This document shows, piece after piece, positions 1-8,257 of a stretch of 31,177 nucleotides of DNA; the first letter of the stretch is position 1; the number at the start of each line of letters is the position of its first letter. This DNA is from Paracoccaceae bacterium. GTDB lineage: Bacteria > Pseudomonadota > Alphaproteobacteria > Rhodobacterales > Rhodobacteraceae. Below the pieces are notes generated by a model that saw only the letters and a list, made by a program, of their open reading frames with translations, was not told the DNA's origin and ran no database searches. The stretch spans positions 1-31,177 of the forward strand of contig PXDM01000065.1 in the NCBI GenBank assembly GCA_003565055.1, written 5' to 3'. Position numbers and translations under genes: made by a program.

Positions 1-110
1 CCGTCGCGCAAGCGGTAGGACGAGAGCGCCTCGCGGCCCGGCGCGAAACAGAGGTCATAGAGCGCCTCGACTTCCCACCAGTCAGCGGGTGTTTCTTCCG
101 AAAGCTGCAT
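1..110 (-). CDS. GNAT-family N-acetyltransferase (N-terminal fragment)
   Basis: Only the first 36 codons are inside the window; the rest lies to the left. The frame starts at an ATG whose complement is 108-110 and opens with MQLSEETPADWWEVEALYDL, followed by CFAPGREALSSYRLRDG. The pattern of an acidic alpha-1 helix followed by an F-x-P-G-R-x-x-x-S-S-Y-R-L-R stretch is what I associate with YhbS-like GNAT acetyltransferases of Rhodobacterales, which transfer acetyl from acetyl-CoA to an amine. The acetyl-CoA-binding core is not visible, so the family call is tentative. The gene is divergent from the flavin reductase gene, with 81 bp between the two starts. Confidence 0.6.
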   Translation of the reverse strand, partial: MQLSEETPADWWEVEALYDLCFAPGREALSSYRLRD

Positions 111-129
111 CCGCAATCCCCGCCGCGAT

Positions 130-155
130 CCATGCTGGCAGGCTGCCTAGCATGG
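130..155. promoter_or_regulatory. 26-bp palindrome in a divergent promoter region
   Basis: CCATGCTGGCAG (130-141) and CTGCCTAGCATGG (143-155) are inverted copies that differ by one extra T, with a single G as spacer. The palindrome sits between two divergent starts (110 minus, 192 plus), where an operator would be expected. It could also form an RNA hairpin in the flavin reductase leader. No known regulator is assigned to it. Confidence 0.4.
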
Positions 156-191
156 CGCTAGGTTACGCGCAAACAGAAGGGACACCGCATC

Positions 192-797
192 ATGTTCTAC
201 GAGCCCAAGACCGGCCACGGCCTGCCCCATAACCCGTTCAACGCGATCGTGACCCCGCGCCCGATTGGCTGGATCTCGACCCGCGGGGCCGATGGGCAGG
301 ACAATCTCGCGCCCTATTCCTTCTTCAACGCCGTCGCCTATGTGCCGCCACAGGTCATGTTCGCCTCGACCAGCGCGAAACCGGATCGTGAAGGCACCAA
401 GGATTCCGTGGCCAATATCCGCGAAACAGGGGTGTTCTGCGTCAATATCGTCGAACATGCCGCCCGCGACGCGATGAATGCCACCTCCGGGCCATGGCCG
501 CGCGAGGTTGACGAATTCAACGAGGCTCAGATCACGCGCGCCGAGTGCCAGATGATCAACGCCTCCCGCGTCGCCGATGCTCCCGCCGCGCTTGAATGCC
601 GCATGACGCAGATCGTGACGCTGGAAGGGGCGGCCAATTACCTTGTGCTCGGCGAAGTCATCGGCGTGCATCTGCGCGAAGATTGTCTGGTCGACGGGAT
701 CTTCGACATCACCCGCTACCGCCCGCTCGCGCGCTGTGGCTACCGCGATTATGCTGTTGTCAATGAGGTCTTCAGCCTGAAGCGGCCCGGCGAATAG
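192..797 (+). CDS. flavin reductase family protein (FMN-binding split barrel)
   Basis: The 201-residue product fits the flavin reductase-like, FMN-binding domain over almost its whole length. Typical features are the early NAIVTPRPIGWISTRG segment (about residues 17-32), where the family binds flavin phosphate, NLAPYSFFNAVAYVPPQVMF just after it, and a KDSVANIRETGVFCVNIV segment around residue 80. Proteins of this type bind FMN and often reduce flavins with NAD(P)H, but substrate and partner cannot be read from the sequence. There is no signal peptide, so it should be cytosolic. The start follows AGAAGGGACA, a reasonable ribosome site. It converges on the GlsB-type gene with only about 10 bp between the stops. 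Confidence 0.85.
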   Translation: MFYEPKTGHGLPHNPFNAIVTPRPIGWISTRGADGQDNLAPYSFFNAVAYVPPQVMFASTSAKPDREGTKDSVANIRETGVFCVNIVEHAARDAMNATSGPWPREVDEFNEAQITRAECQMINASRVADAPAALECRMTQIVTLEGAANYLVLGEVIGVHLREDCLVDGIFDITRYRPLARCGYRDYAVVNEVFSLKRPGE

Positions 798-807
798 CAG
801 GCAGCGC

Positions 808-1044
808 TCAGCGCCCTGAAAATCTCTGCCAGACCCAGATCAGGGCGAGCGAGCCCAACAGGGCGAGCACGAATGCCCCGACCCAACTCGCAGAAGTCAT
901 CAGGAACCGAAACCCCAGCCCTCCGACAACAGCACCGATCACACCGATGACCATTGCAGTGGGCAGGTCCGTATTCTCGCGCATGAGCCGCGTGGCCAGA
1001 ACCCCGGCCAGCGCTCCGACAACGATCAGCACCACAACCGGCAT
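808..1044 (-). CDS. GlsB/YeaQ/YmgE-type small membrane protein
   Basis: This 78-residue protein is almost entirely hydrophobic. It has three predicted membrane segments (about residues 2-18, 29-50 and 54-72) separated by short polar turns, of which LMRENTDLPTAM is the longest. Size, glycine spacing (GALAG, GVIGAVVGG) and topology match the transglycosylase-associated / GlsB-YeaQ-YmgE family, often described as stress-response inner membrane proteins without a defined biochemical role. It starts 6 bp after the rlmN stop on the same strand and is probably co-transcribed with it. The function is unknown, and the old name transglycosylase-associated should not be taken as an enzyme activity. Confidence 0.75.
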   Translation of the reverse strand: MPVVVLIVVGALAGVLATRLMRENTDLPTAMVIGVIGAVVGGLGFRFLMTSASWVGAFVLALLGSLALIWVWQRFSGR

Positions 1045-1050
1045 GGCGAC

Positions 1051-2229
1051 TCAGCCCCCGGTCTGCGCGGCGATCTCGGCACGCGACATGCGCCCGCGCT
1101 CGGTCGCGGATTTCAGCTGCCCGCAAGCGGCCATGATATCCTCACCGCGCGGCGTGCGGATCGGGCTCGCATAGCCCGCCTTGTGCACGATGTCCGAGAA
1201 TGCCTCGATCCGCGCCCAATCGGAGCGCTGATAGGGCGCGCCGGGCCATTCGTTGAATGGAATGAGATTGATCTTCGCCGGAATGCCCGCGATCAGCTTC
1301 ACCAGCCGCCGCGCATCCGCATCACTGTCATTGACGCCCCGCAGCATCACATATTCAAAGGTGATCCGCTCGGAATTGGACAGGCGTGGATAGTCGCGAA
1401 GAGCATCGAGCAATGCCTTGATATTCCAGCGTTTGTTGATCGGCACAAGCTGGTCACGCACAGCATCTGTGGTGGCGTGAAAACTCACGGCCAGCAGGCA
1501 GCCGATCTCTTCGGCGGTGCGCGCGATCTCGGGCACAACGCCCGAGGTCGAGAGCGTGATCCGGCGCCGCGAGATCGACAGCCCTTCGCCATCCATCACG
1601 ACCTTCATCGCATCACGCACATTGTCGAAATTATAAAGCGGCTCGCCCATGCCCATCAGCACGACATTGCTCACAAGACGCGTCTCATCCTTGGGCGCAC
1701 CGGGCTGGGGCCACTCATTCAGATCATCGCGCGCGACCAGAACCTGACCGACGATTTCGGCAGCGGTCAGATTGCGGACCAGTTTCTGCGTGCCCGTATG
1801 GCAGAAAGAGCAGGTCAGCGTGCAGCCAACTTGTGAGGAAATACAAAGAGTTCCACGGCTTTCTTCAGGTATGTAGACTGCCTCGACCTCATGCCCGCCA
1901 GCAATGCGCAGCAGGTATTTGCGTGTCCCATCTTCCGAGATCTGCCGCGTCACGATCTCGGGCCGCGCGATCTCGAAATGCTCGGCCAGGTCCGCGCGGT
2001 AGGCTTTGGCGAGATTGGTCATCGCGCCGAAATCCTGCACGCCCCAGTGATAGATCCACTGCCAGATCTGCCCTACCCGCATCTTCGCCTGCCGCTCGGG
2101 CGTGCCATGGGCGATCAATGCCTCGGCCAGCCCGGCGCGGGTCAGCCCCACGAGGTTGATCTTGCCGCCCTCGGGCAGTTTGCGTGGCAGGGTCAGGACA
2201 TCCTGCGTGATCGGCGTTTGTGCGGGCAT
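1051..2229 (-). CDS. rlmN: dual-specificity 23S rRNA A2503 / tRNA A37 C2-methyltransferase RlmN
   Basis: RlmN is a radical SAM enzyme that methylates C2 of adenosine 2503 in 23S rRNA and A37 of some tRNAs. The 392-residue product has the 4Fe-4S motif CTLTCSFC (Cys136, Cys140, Cys143), preceded by CISSQVG. The SAM-binding stretch NVVLMGMGEPLYNFDNV follows, and the C-terminal AACGQL holds the Cys that forms the methylation intermediate. I chose the ATG at 2229 because GAGAAG lies 6-8 bases before it. The frame stays open further upstream, and an ATG at 2256 is possible but lacks a ribosome site. The 79-bp gap from rppH holds an inverted repeat (2253-2259 with 2275-2281), which may be part of a leader. 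Confidence 0.95.
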   Translation of the reverse strand: MPAQTPITQDVLTLPRKLPEGGKINLVGLTRAGLAEALIAHGTPERQAKMRVGQIWQWIYHWGVQDFGAMTNLAKAYRADLAEHFEIARPEIVTRQISEDGTRKYLLRIAGGHEVEAVYIPEESRGTLCISSQVGCTLTCSFCHTGTQKLVRNLTAAEIVGQVLVARDDLNEWPQPGAPKDETRLVSNVVLMGMGEPLYNFDNVRDAMKVVMDGEGLSISRRRITLSTSGVVPEIARTAEEIGCLLAVSFHATTDAVRDQLVPINKRWNIKALLDALRDYPRLSNSERITFEYVMLRGVNDSDADARRLVKLIAGIPAKINLIPFNEWPGAPYQRSDWARIEAFSDIVHKAGYASPIRTPRGEDIMAACGQLKSATERGRMSRAEIAAQTGG

Positions 2230-2308
2230 CGGGCTTCTCTGCGGGCTGCGGGGCATCTGCGCGCCATATAGCAACAGATGCGCCTCATTTACAGGGGCAA
2301 TGGCGTGA

Positions 2309-2800
2309 TCACGCGAGCCAGTCGCCGAATTCCTCGATGACTTGTGCATAGATCGCCCGTTTGAATGGCACGATGGCCTCGAGCATGTCCTGCGCCCCGA
2401 TCCAGCGCCAGTCGGAAAATTCCGGCTCTGCGGTTGCCAGATCAATCTGTGCATCCTGCCCCAGATAGCGCATCAGGAACCAGCGTTGCTTCTGGCCCCG
2501 ATAGCGCCCGCCCCAGATGCGCGGCACCATCTCGACGGGCAGGTCATAGGCCAGCCAGTCGCGGCTCTCGGCCAGCGGGGCCACCAGCGCAGGCGGGACG
2601 CTGATTTCTTCTTCCAACTCGCGCAGAGCCGCCAGTCCGGGGTTCTCGCCCGGATCAATTCCGCCCTGTGGCATCTGCCAGGCCGGAGCCTCGGCGGTGC
2701 TGTCGAGCCTCTGTGCCGCGAAGATCTGACCCTGCGCGTTGATCAGCATGATCCCCACACAAGGCCGATAGGGCAGCGCTGCGACCTCTTGCGGGGTCAT
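2309..2800 (-). CDS. rppH: RNA 5'-pyrophosphohydrolase RppH (Nudix)
   Basis: RppH removes pyrophosphate from the 5' triphosphate end of transcripts, which starts RNase E-dependent decay; alphaproteobacterial members were also studied as dinucleoside polyphosphate hydrolases. The 163-residue protein has YRPCVGIML at its N-terminus and a Nudix box with GGIDPGE and RELEEEIS. The box has Ser where the consensus has its last Gly. W-MPQGG before the box and W-RWIGAQDM near the C-terminus fit the RppH/NudH branch. The start ATG overlaps the ctpA stop by one base (TGATG), so translation is probably coupled; a TTG one codon earlier is a less likely start. Confidence 0.93.
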   Translation of the reverse strand: MTPQEVAALPYRPCVGIMLINAQGQIFAAQRLDSTAEAPAWQMPQGGIDPGENPGLAALRELEEEISVPPALVAPLAESRDWLAYDLPVEMVPRIWGGRYRGQKQRWFLMRYLGQDAQIDLATAEPEFSDWRWIGAQDMLEAIVPFKRAIYAQVIEEFGDWLA

Positions 2801-4134
2801 CAACGACCGTTGAGCGCGGCAAGCCCGCGCAGAATGTCGAGCGCATAGGCGAGTTGGTAATCTTCCTGCCGCAACTGCGCCACTTCCTCGGCATTGCGGC
2901 GCTCATCTTCCATCTGGCGGCGCTGATCATCGGACAGGTCACGGTTGTCGAGCCGCCCGCGCAGATCATTTTCCGACCGGGTGCGCGGCGCAGTGCCGTT
3001 TTCCTCTTCCTCGACCACTGGCTGACGGCGGGGCTGTTCGACCACGATATCGGGCGAAACACCCAGCGCCTGGATCGAGCGCCCGGACGGCGTGTAATAG
3101 AGCGAGGTGGTCAGCCGGATCGCCCCGTCACCGCCCAGCGGCATCACGGTCTGCACCGAACCCTTGCCGAAACTGCGCGTGCCCACGACAATCGCGCGGC
3201 GATGATCCTGCAACGCACCTGCCACGATTTCCGAGGCCGAGGCCGAGCCGCCATTGATCAGCACCACCATCGGACGCCCCTCGATCAGATCGCCCGATTG
3301 CGCATTGAAGCGCTCGCCTGCATCTTCGCCACGCCCGCGGGTCGAGACGATTTCGCCCTGTTCCAGAAACGCGTCCGAGACGCGGATCGCCTGCGTCAGA
3401 AGCCCGCCGGGATTGTTGCGCATGTCAAGGACGACGCCGCCCAGATTGTCGATGCCGCCCAGATCCTCGATGGCATCACGCAACCCATCGCGCAGATTGG
3501 GGAAGGTCTGTTCGTTGAAGGTCGTCAGCCGCAACACGACGATATCATCCTCGACGCGCACGCGCACAGCCTGCAGGCGGATCGTGTCGCGAATGATCGA
3601 CAGATCGAAAGGCTCGGACGCGCCCTCGCGCACAACCGTGATGATGATCTCGGAGCCGACAGGCCCGCGCATCATGTCCACCGCCTGACTGAGCGTGAGG
3701 CCCAGAACGGATTCCCCGTCAACATGGGTGATCGTGTCCCCCGGCTCGACCCCGGCCTTGTCGGCGGGCGTGCCATCCATGGGCGTGACGACTTTGATGA
3801 ACCCGTCTTCCTGCGTGACCTCGATTCCGAGCCCGCCGAAGGAGCCGCGCGTCTGGGTGCGCATATCGTCGAAGTCATCCGGCGGCATGAACCCCGAATG
3901 CGGATCGAGCGACATCAGCATCCCGTTGATCGCCGCTTCGATCAGCTTTGCCGTATCGACTTCATCGACATAGCCGCTGCGGATGCGCTCGAAGACATTT
4001 CCGAAGAGATCAAGCTGCTCGTAGACGGCGGTCGTGTTTGCGCGTTCCTCGGCGAGAAGCGGACCGGCGAGTTGCGTGGCGATCACGGCCCCTCCCATGA
4101 CACCCGCTATCCCTGCCATCACGAATTTTTGCAT
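2800..4134 (-). CDS. ctpA: carboxy-terminal processing protease CtpA (S41 family)
   Basis: CtpA proteases cut proteins near their C-termini in the periplasm. The 444-residue product has an N-terminal hydrophobic signal or anchor segment (about 3-28) and a PDZ domain (about 95-170, with GIEVTQEDGFIKVV and GVEPGD). The S41 core carries DMRNNPGGLL and the catalytic serine motif GGSASASEI near residue 297. The lysine motif RSFGKGSVQ lies about 25 residues later. The tail after residue 370 is acidic and polar, with a predicted helical segment rich in R, E and Q. It lies in a row with envC, which fits a role in cell-wall enzyme turnover, although the substrate is unknown. Confidence 0.95.
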   Translation of the reverse strand: MQKFVMAGIAGVMGGAVIATQLAGPLLAEERANTTAVYEQLDLFGNVFERIRSGYVDEVDTAKLIEAAINGMLMSLDPHSGFMPPDDFDDMRTQTRGSFGGLGIEVTQEDGFIKVVTPMDGTPADKAGVEPGDTITHVDGESVLGLTLSQAVDMMRGPVGSEIIITVVREGASEPFDLSIIRDTIRLQAVRVRVEDDIVVLRLTTFNEQTFPNLRDGLRDAIEDLGGIDNLGGVVLDMRNNPGGLLTQAIRVSDAFLEQGEIVSTRGRGEDAGERFNAQSGDLIEGRPMVVLINGGSASASEIVAGALQDHRRAIVVGTRSFGKGSVQTVMPLGGDGAIRLTTSLYYTPSGRSIQALGVSPDIVVEQPRRQPVVEEEENGTAPRTRSENDLRGRLDNRDLSDDQRRQMEDERRNAEEVAQLRQEDYQLAYALDILRGLAALNGR

Positions 4135-4190
4135 CAGGTCATCCTATTCTCGTGGGCGTCGTCGGGCTGTTTCGCCGGCCGCGACCCCTG

Positions 4191-5294
4191 TCATTGCCCC
4201 CCACTCAAAGCGAACCATGGCTCTGGGTCAATGGGGTTTGTGTTCTCACGTAACTCAAAATAGAGTGTTTGGGTGCGTATGCCAGTGCTGCCCGCGGCAG
4301 GCGCGGCGGCTGGCATGCTGCCCAGAGGCGCGCCCAGCGACACGATCTCGCCTGTGCTCACCAGCAGCTCCCCAAGCCCGACCAGCACCATCAACATCGC
4401 GTCATCGGGCTCCAAGATGACCACATCCCCCTGCCCTGCCAATGGCCCGGCATAGCGCACCGTGCCCGACCATGGCGCCGTCACCAACGCTTCGGGCGTT
4501 GTCGCCAGCACCAGCCCTTGCCGCACGATGCCCGCCGCATCAGGCTGGTTGAACCGATGCAGCACCGTCGCGCGCACAGGCAGTTCCAGATTGCCGCGCG
4601 CAGAGGCGAAACGCACCGCGCCTTGCGCATCGCCACTTGTCGCGCTCTGGCGCAATTCCTGCGCGAAATCATCGAGCGTTTCTGCCGTCAGCGCAAGCAT
4701 GGCCAGCTGATCGGGATCATCGACCAGCCGTCTCGGCAACGGGCCGCGATCCGAAACCGCCTGCGCCAGCGCCACACGCGCATCCTGCGCCGCCGCCAGA
4801 CCCTGTTCAAGCGCGAGATAGCCGAATTGCCGCGCCCGGCGCAGCGCGCGCAGATCGTCAAGCGCGTCGCGCAGCTCGGCCACATCGCGCACCAGCGGGG
4901 TTGCAACATCGCCCAGGAGCATGCCCGCGCGCGCCGTCGCCAGCGCGCCCTGCGGATGGACCAGCGCCAGATTGGCATCGACGCGCTCGGTCGCCATCAA
5001 CAGGCTCAGGAGCCGCACCATTGTTTCGCTGTCAGAGGTGAATTGCCGCATCAGCGCCGCCTCCCGCAGTTGTGCATCACGCAGACCATCGCGCAGGCCG
5101 ATCATGCCGTCTTCATAGGCGAGGATCGTCTGGCTCAATGCATCAATCTGGTCACGCGCGCCCTGCGCCGCCTGCATCGCCTGCGTCGCGCTTTCCAGGG
5201 CGCGGGCCGCGCTCAATGCGCGCTCTGCCGGGTCGGCCCAGAGGGGCCATGCCCAGACCAGCGCAACAGCGCAGGCGAGCGCGCGGCGCATCAT
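4191..5294 (-). CDS. EnvC-like murein hydrolase activator (degenerate LytM domain)
   Basis: The 367-residue product starts with a signal peptide (MRRALACAVALVWAWPLWAD). A long helical, coiled-coil region rich in A, L, R and E covers about residues 25-215, and a C-terminal LytM/M23-like domain covers about 245-365. The usual zinc ligands seem to be missing: the H-x-H strand is replaced by LMVLVGLGEL, and the H-x-x-x-D motif is not recognisable. This is what is known for EnvC and NlpD, which activate amidases rather than cut peptidoglycan themselves, so I infer an activator role at the division septum. The start overlaps the gpmI stop by four bases (ATGA), and ctpA follows after 56 bp. Confidence 0.8.
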   Translation of the reverse strand: MMRRALACAVALVWAWPLWADPAERALSAARALESATQAMQAAQGARDQIDALSQTILAYEDGMIGLRDGLRDAQLREAALMRQFTSDSETMVRLLSLLMATERVDANLALVHPQGALATARAGMLLGDVATPLVRDVAELRDALDDLRALRRARQFGYLALEQGLAAAQDARVALAQAVSDRGPLPRRLVDDPDQLAMLALTAETLDDFAQELRQSATSGDAQGAVRFASARGNLELPVRATVLHRFNQPDAAGIVRQGLVLATTPEALVTAPWSGTVRYAGPLAGQGDVVILEPDDAMLMVLVGLGELLVSTGEIVSLGAPLGSMPAAAPAAGSTGIRTQTLYFELRENTNPIDPEPWFALSGGQ

Positions 5295-6805
5295 GGCTCG
5301 ATCAGGCTGGCGCCTGTCATCTCGTCAGGCGGGGTCAGCCCCATCAGCTCCAGCAGCGTGGGCGCCACATCGGCCAGCCGACCGTCGCGCAGCCGCGCGC
5401 CCGGTGGCCGCCCGAGCATCACGATCGGCACCGGGTTGAGCGTATGCGCCGTGTGCGGCCCTCCGGTCTGCGGGTCGATCATCATTTCGCAATTGCCGTG
5501 ATCAGCTGTCAGAAGCATCGCCCCGCCTGCCGCCTCCAGCGCCTCGAACGCGCGGCCCAGTTCCTGATCGACAGCTTCGACCGCGCGGCAGGCCGCGGCC
5601 AGATCGCCGGTATGGCCGACCATATCGGGATTGGCGAAATTGACCACGATCAGATCATAGCCCGCGCCGATGGCCTCGACGAGTTTCGCGCCAACCTCGG
5701 GCGCAGCCATTTCGGGCTGCAGATCATAGGTCGCCACTTTCGGGCTGGGGGCCATGTGGCGCTCTTCGCCCCGCTCGGGGTCTTCCCTGCCGCCATTTAA
5801 GAAAAAGGTCACATGGGGATATTTCTCGGTCTCGGCGAGGCGGAACTGGCGCAACCCATGGGCCGCGACCCAGGCCCCCAGCGTGTTGGTGATCGCGCGT
5901 TTGGGAAAGACCGTGGCCATGAAAGCGTTATGCGCATCGGAATATTCGACCATCCCGAGCCGCGCGGACCAGTCCGGGGCCTTGCCCCGGTCGAAGCCGT
6001 TGAAACTGGGCGCAGCGAGAGCGGCAAGAATTTCGCGCGCGCGGTCAGCGCGGAAATTGAGGCAGAAGAGCCCGTCTCCGGGCTTCACGCCGCCATAACC
6101 ATCGAGCACGGTGGGCGCGATGAATTCATCGGTTTCGCCACGCGCATACGCTGCGGCCACGGCTTCTTCAGCGCTGGCCGCACGCGCGCCCTCGCCCCGG
6201 ACCATCGCAGCATAGGCGCGCGCCACGCGTTCCCAGCGATTGTCGCGGTCCATCGCCCAATAGCGCCCGATCACTGTGCCGATGCGCATGCCGTCGCGCA
6301 ACTCCGGGGCAAGGTCGCGCAGGAAGCCCGCAGCGGATTTCGGCGCAACGTCGCGCCCGTCGGTGATCGCATGGATCACCACCGGCACGCCCTGGGCACC
6401 GAGCGCCGCAATCGTGGCTTGCAGATGCGCGAGATGGCCATGGACACCGCCATCGGAGACCACCGAGAAGAGATGCGCTGTTCCTTTGGACGCCTTGAGC
6501 TTTTCCGCGAAGGACAGAAGCGCCGGGGCCTTGGCAAAGGAGCCGTCCTCGATTGCGAGGTCGATCTGGCCGAGATCCATCGCGACCACCCGGCCCGCGC
6601 CGATATTGGTATGGCCGACCTCGGAATTGCCCATCTGCCCTGTCGGCAGGCCGACATCGGGGCCATGGGTGATGAGCGTGGCGGTCGGGCAGTCGCGCAT
6701 CACGCGGTCGAAATTGGGCGTGGCCGCCTGTGCGACCGCATTGCCTTGGGTTTGCGTGGAGAGCCCCCAGCCATCAAGGATGCACAGAACAACGGGTTTG
6801 GTCAT
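5291..6805 (-). CDS. gpmI: 2,3-bisphosphoglycerate-independent phosphoglycerate mutase
   Basis: GpmI interconverts 3- and 2-phosphoglycerate in glycolysis and gluconeogenesis, using two metal ions (usually manganese) and a phosphoserine intermediate. The 504-residue protein has the full set of motifs: CILDGWGLS near the N-terminus, GNSEVGHTNIGAGR with the catalytic Ser, and ITDGRDVAP. NFRADRARE, NPDMVGHTGD and LTADHGNCE complete the metal and phosphate sites. I chose the ATG at 6805 because AGGAAGGG precedes it and the protein then begins MTKPVVLCILDGW; an in-frame start 22 codons earlier would add an unconserved leader. A Rhodobacterales-type repeat separates it from argG. Confidence 0.96.
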   Translation of the reverse strand: MTKPVVLCILDGWGLSTQTQGNAVAQAATPNFDRVMRDCPTATLITHGPDVGLPTGQMGNSEVGHTNIGAGRVVAMDLGQIDLAIEDGSFAKAPALLSFAEKLKASKGTAHLFSVVSDGGVHGHLAHLQATIAALGAQGVPVVIHAITDGRDVAPKSAAGFLRDLAPELRDGMRIGTVIGRYWAMDRDNRWERVARAYAAMVRGEGARAASAEEAVAAAYARGETDEFIAPTVLDGYGGVKPGDGLFCLNFRADRAREILAALAAPSFNGFDRGKAPDWSARLGMVEYSDAHNAFMATVFPKRAITNTLGAWVAAHGLRQFRLAETEKYPHVTFFLNGGREDPERGEERHMAPSPKVATYDLQPEMAAPEVGAKLVEAIGAGYDLIVVNFANPDMVGHTGDLAAACRAVEAVDQELGRAFEALEAAGGAMLLTADHGNCEMMIDPQTGGPHTAHTLNPVPIVMLGRPPGARLRDGRLADVAPTLLELMGLTPPDEMTGASLIEP

Positions 6806-6828
6806 GGCGGGCCCTTCCTGTAGCGCTG

Positions 6829-6877
6829 TGCCGGGGGCGCCATACGCCTCCGGCGGGAGTATTTGCGGCAAGAAAAT
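6829..6877 (-). repeat. Rhodobacterales-type intergenic repeat, copy 1
   Basis: Read on the minus strand, the gap between argG and gpmI contains TTTTCTTGCCGCAAATACTC followed by CCGCCGGAGGCGTATGGCGC. I recognise the core (CTTG, A-rich AATACTCCCG, then a GC-rich palindrome) as a short element found many times in Rhodobacterales genomes between genes. A related copy is at 27050-27100. The CTCC-GGCG-GGAG part can form a small hairpin. Its family membership is from memory and was not searched. Confidence 0.55.
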
Positions 6878-6886
6878 GCCAGCGCG

Positions 6887-8125
6887 TCAGGTCTTGACGC
6901 GGCGGTTGCGGGCGGCCAGCAGCTTCAGGCGCAGCGCGTTGAGCTGGATGAAGCCTGCGGCGTCCTTCTGGTCATAGGCACCGGCATCATCCTCGAAAGT
7001 GACATGGGCTTCGGAATAGAGGCTGTAATCGGACCAGCGCCCGATGGTGCGCACATGGCCCTTGTAGAGCTTGAGCCGCACGGTTCCGGTCACGTGCTCC
7101 TGCGATTTGTCGATCAGCGCCTGCAGCATCTCGCGTTCAGGCGAGAACCAGAAGCCGTTATAGATGAGTTCGGCATAGCGCGGCATGAGGCTGTCTTTCA
7201 GATGCCCCGCGCCACTGTCGAGCGTGATCTGTTCGATGCCGCGATGGGCTTCCAGAAGGATCGTGCCGCCCGGTGTCTCATAGATGCCGCGCGATTTCAT
7301 GCCCACAAAGCGGTTTTCGACGAAATCAAGCCGCCCGATCCCGTGCTTGCGCCCGTAATCATTGAGCATGGTCAGGATCGTTGCTGGCGTCATCACCACG
7401 CCATTGATCGCCACGGCATCGCCTTGATCAAAGGTGATCTCGATGATCTCGGGTTGATCCGGCGCGTCTTCGGGATGGACCGTGCGCTGGAAGACATAGT
7501 CGGGCGCATCATCAGCCGGGTCTTCGAGCACCTTGCCCTCGGATGAGGTGTGCAGGAGGTTCGCATCGACCGAGAACGGCGCTTCTCCGCGCTTGTCCTT
7601 GGCGATGGGGATCTGATGGGTCTCGGCAAATTCGAGAAGCTTGGTGCGCGAGCTCAGATCCCATTCGCGCCAGGGCGCGATCACCTTGATCTCGGGATTG
7701 AGCGCATAGGCGGAGAGTTCAAACCGCACCTGATCATTGCCCTTGCCGGTCGCGCCATGCGCCACAGCATCGGCGCCGGTCATCTCGGCGATCTCGACCA
7801 GACGTTTGGAAATCAAGGGCCGCGCGATGGAGGTGCCGAGCAGGTAGAGCCCTTCATAGACCGCATTCGCGCGGAACATCGGGAAGACGAAATCGCGCAC
7901 GAATTCTTCGCGCAGATCCTCGATGAAGATGTTTTCCGGCGCGACGCCCAGCAATTCGGCCTTGGCGCGGGCGGGTTCCAGCTCCTCGCCCTGCCCCAGA
8001 TCGGCGGTGAAGGTCACGACTTCGCAGTCATATTCGGTCTTGAGCCATTTTAGGATGATCGAGGTGTCGAGCCCCCCGGAATAGGCGAGGACGACTTTCT
8101 TGGGGGCGGTTTTGGGCGCGGACAT
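6887..8125 (-). CDS. argG: argininosuccinate synthase
   Basis: ArgG joins citrulline and aspartate, with ATP, to argininosuccinate in the penultimate step of arginine synthesis. The 412-residue product has the PP-loop ATP motif AYSGGLDTSIIL near the N-terminus, a TADLGQGEE segment, HGATGKGNDQVRFE around residue 120, and the SRGIYETPGG segment in the C-terminal half. The length is slightly above 400, normal for the family. The start at 8125 is supported by CGGAGTG six to ten bases upstream. The arginine genes argD and argF are about 18 kb away on the other strand, so the pathway is not one operon here. Confidence 0.97.
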   Translation of the reverse strand: MSAPKTAPKKVVLAYSGGLDTSIILKWLKTEYDCEVVTFTADLGQGEELEPARAKAELLGVAPENIFIEDLREEFVRDFVFPMFRANAVYEGLYLLGTSIARPLISKRLVEIAEMTGADAVAHGATGKGNDQVRFELSAYALNPEIKVIAPWREWDLSSRTKLLEFAETHQIPIAKDKRGEAPFSVDANLLHTSSEGKVLEDPADDAPDYVFQRTVHPEDAPDQPEIIEITFDQGDAVAINGVVMTPATILTMLNDYGRKHGIGRLDFVENRFVGMKSRGIYETPGGTILLEAHRGIEQITLDSGAGHLKDSLMPRYAELIYNGFWFSPEREMLQALIDKSQEHVTGTVRLKLYKGHVRTIGRWSDYSLYSEAHVTFEDDAGAYDQKDAAGFIQLNALRLKLLAARNRRVKT

Positions 8126-8257
8126 GGGCACTCCGTTGCAAGCATGGACCGTTGCGCAACCGTCTATTGGCTTGCGGCCCCCTTCGCAAGGGCTGCGGGG
8201 CTTTGCGCGGGACGCAGATATGTTATGGCTGGGGCGAGGTCGCAAAGGACAGACGCG

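Noticed and set aside
2854..4263. 469-codon open frame antisense to ctpA
   Set aside because: It lacks a known domain and its composition (rich in R, H, D) is that of a reverse-frame shadow in GC-rich DNA; ctpA on the other strand has all catalytic motifs.
4269..5501. 410-codon open frame antisense to the envC-like gene and the 3' end of gpmI
   Set aside because: Very rich in R, H and Q and without domain similarity; it spans two genes with strong protein evidence on the other strand.
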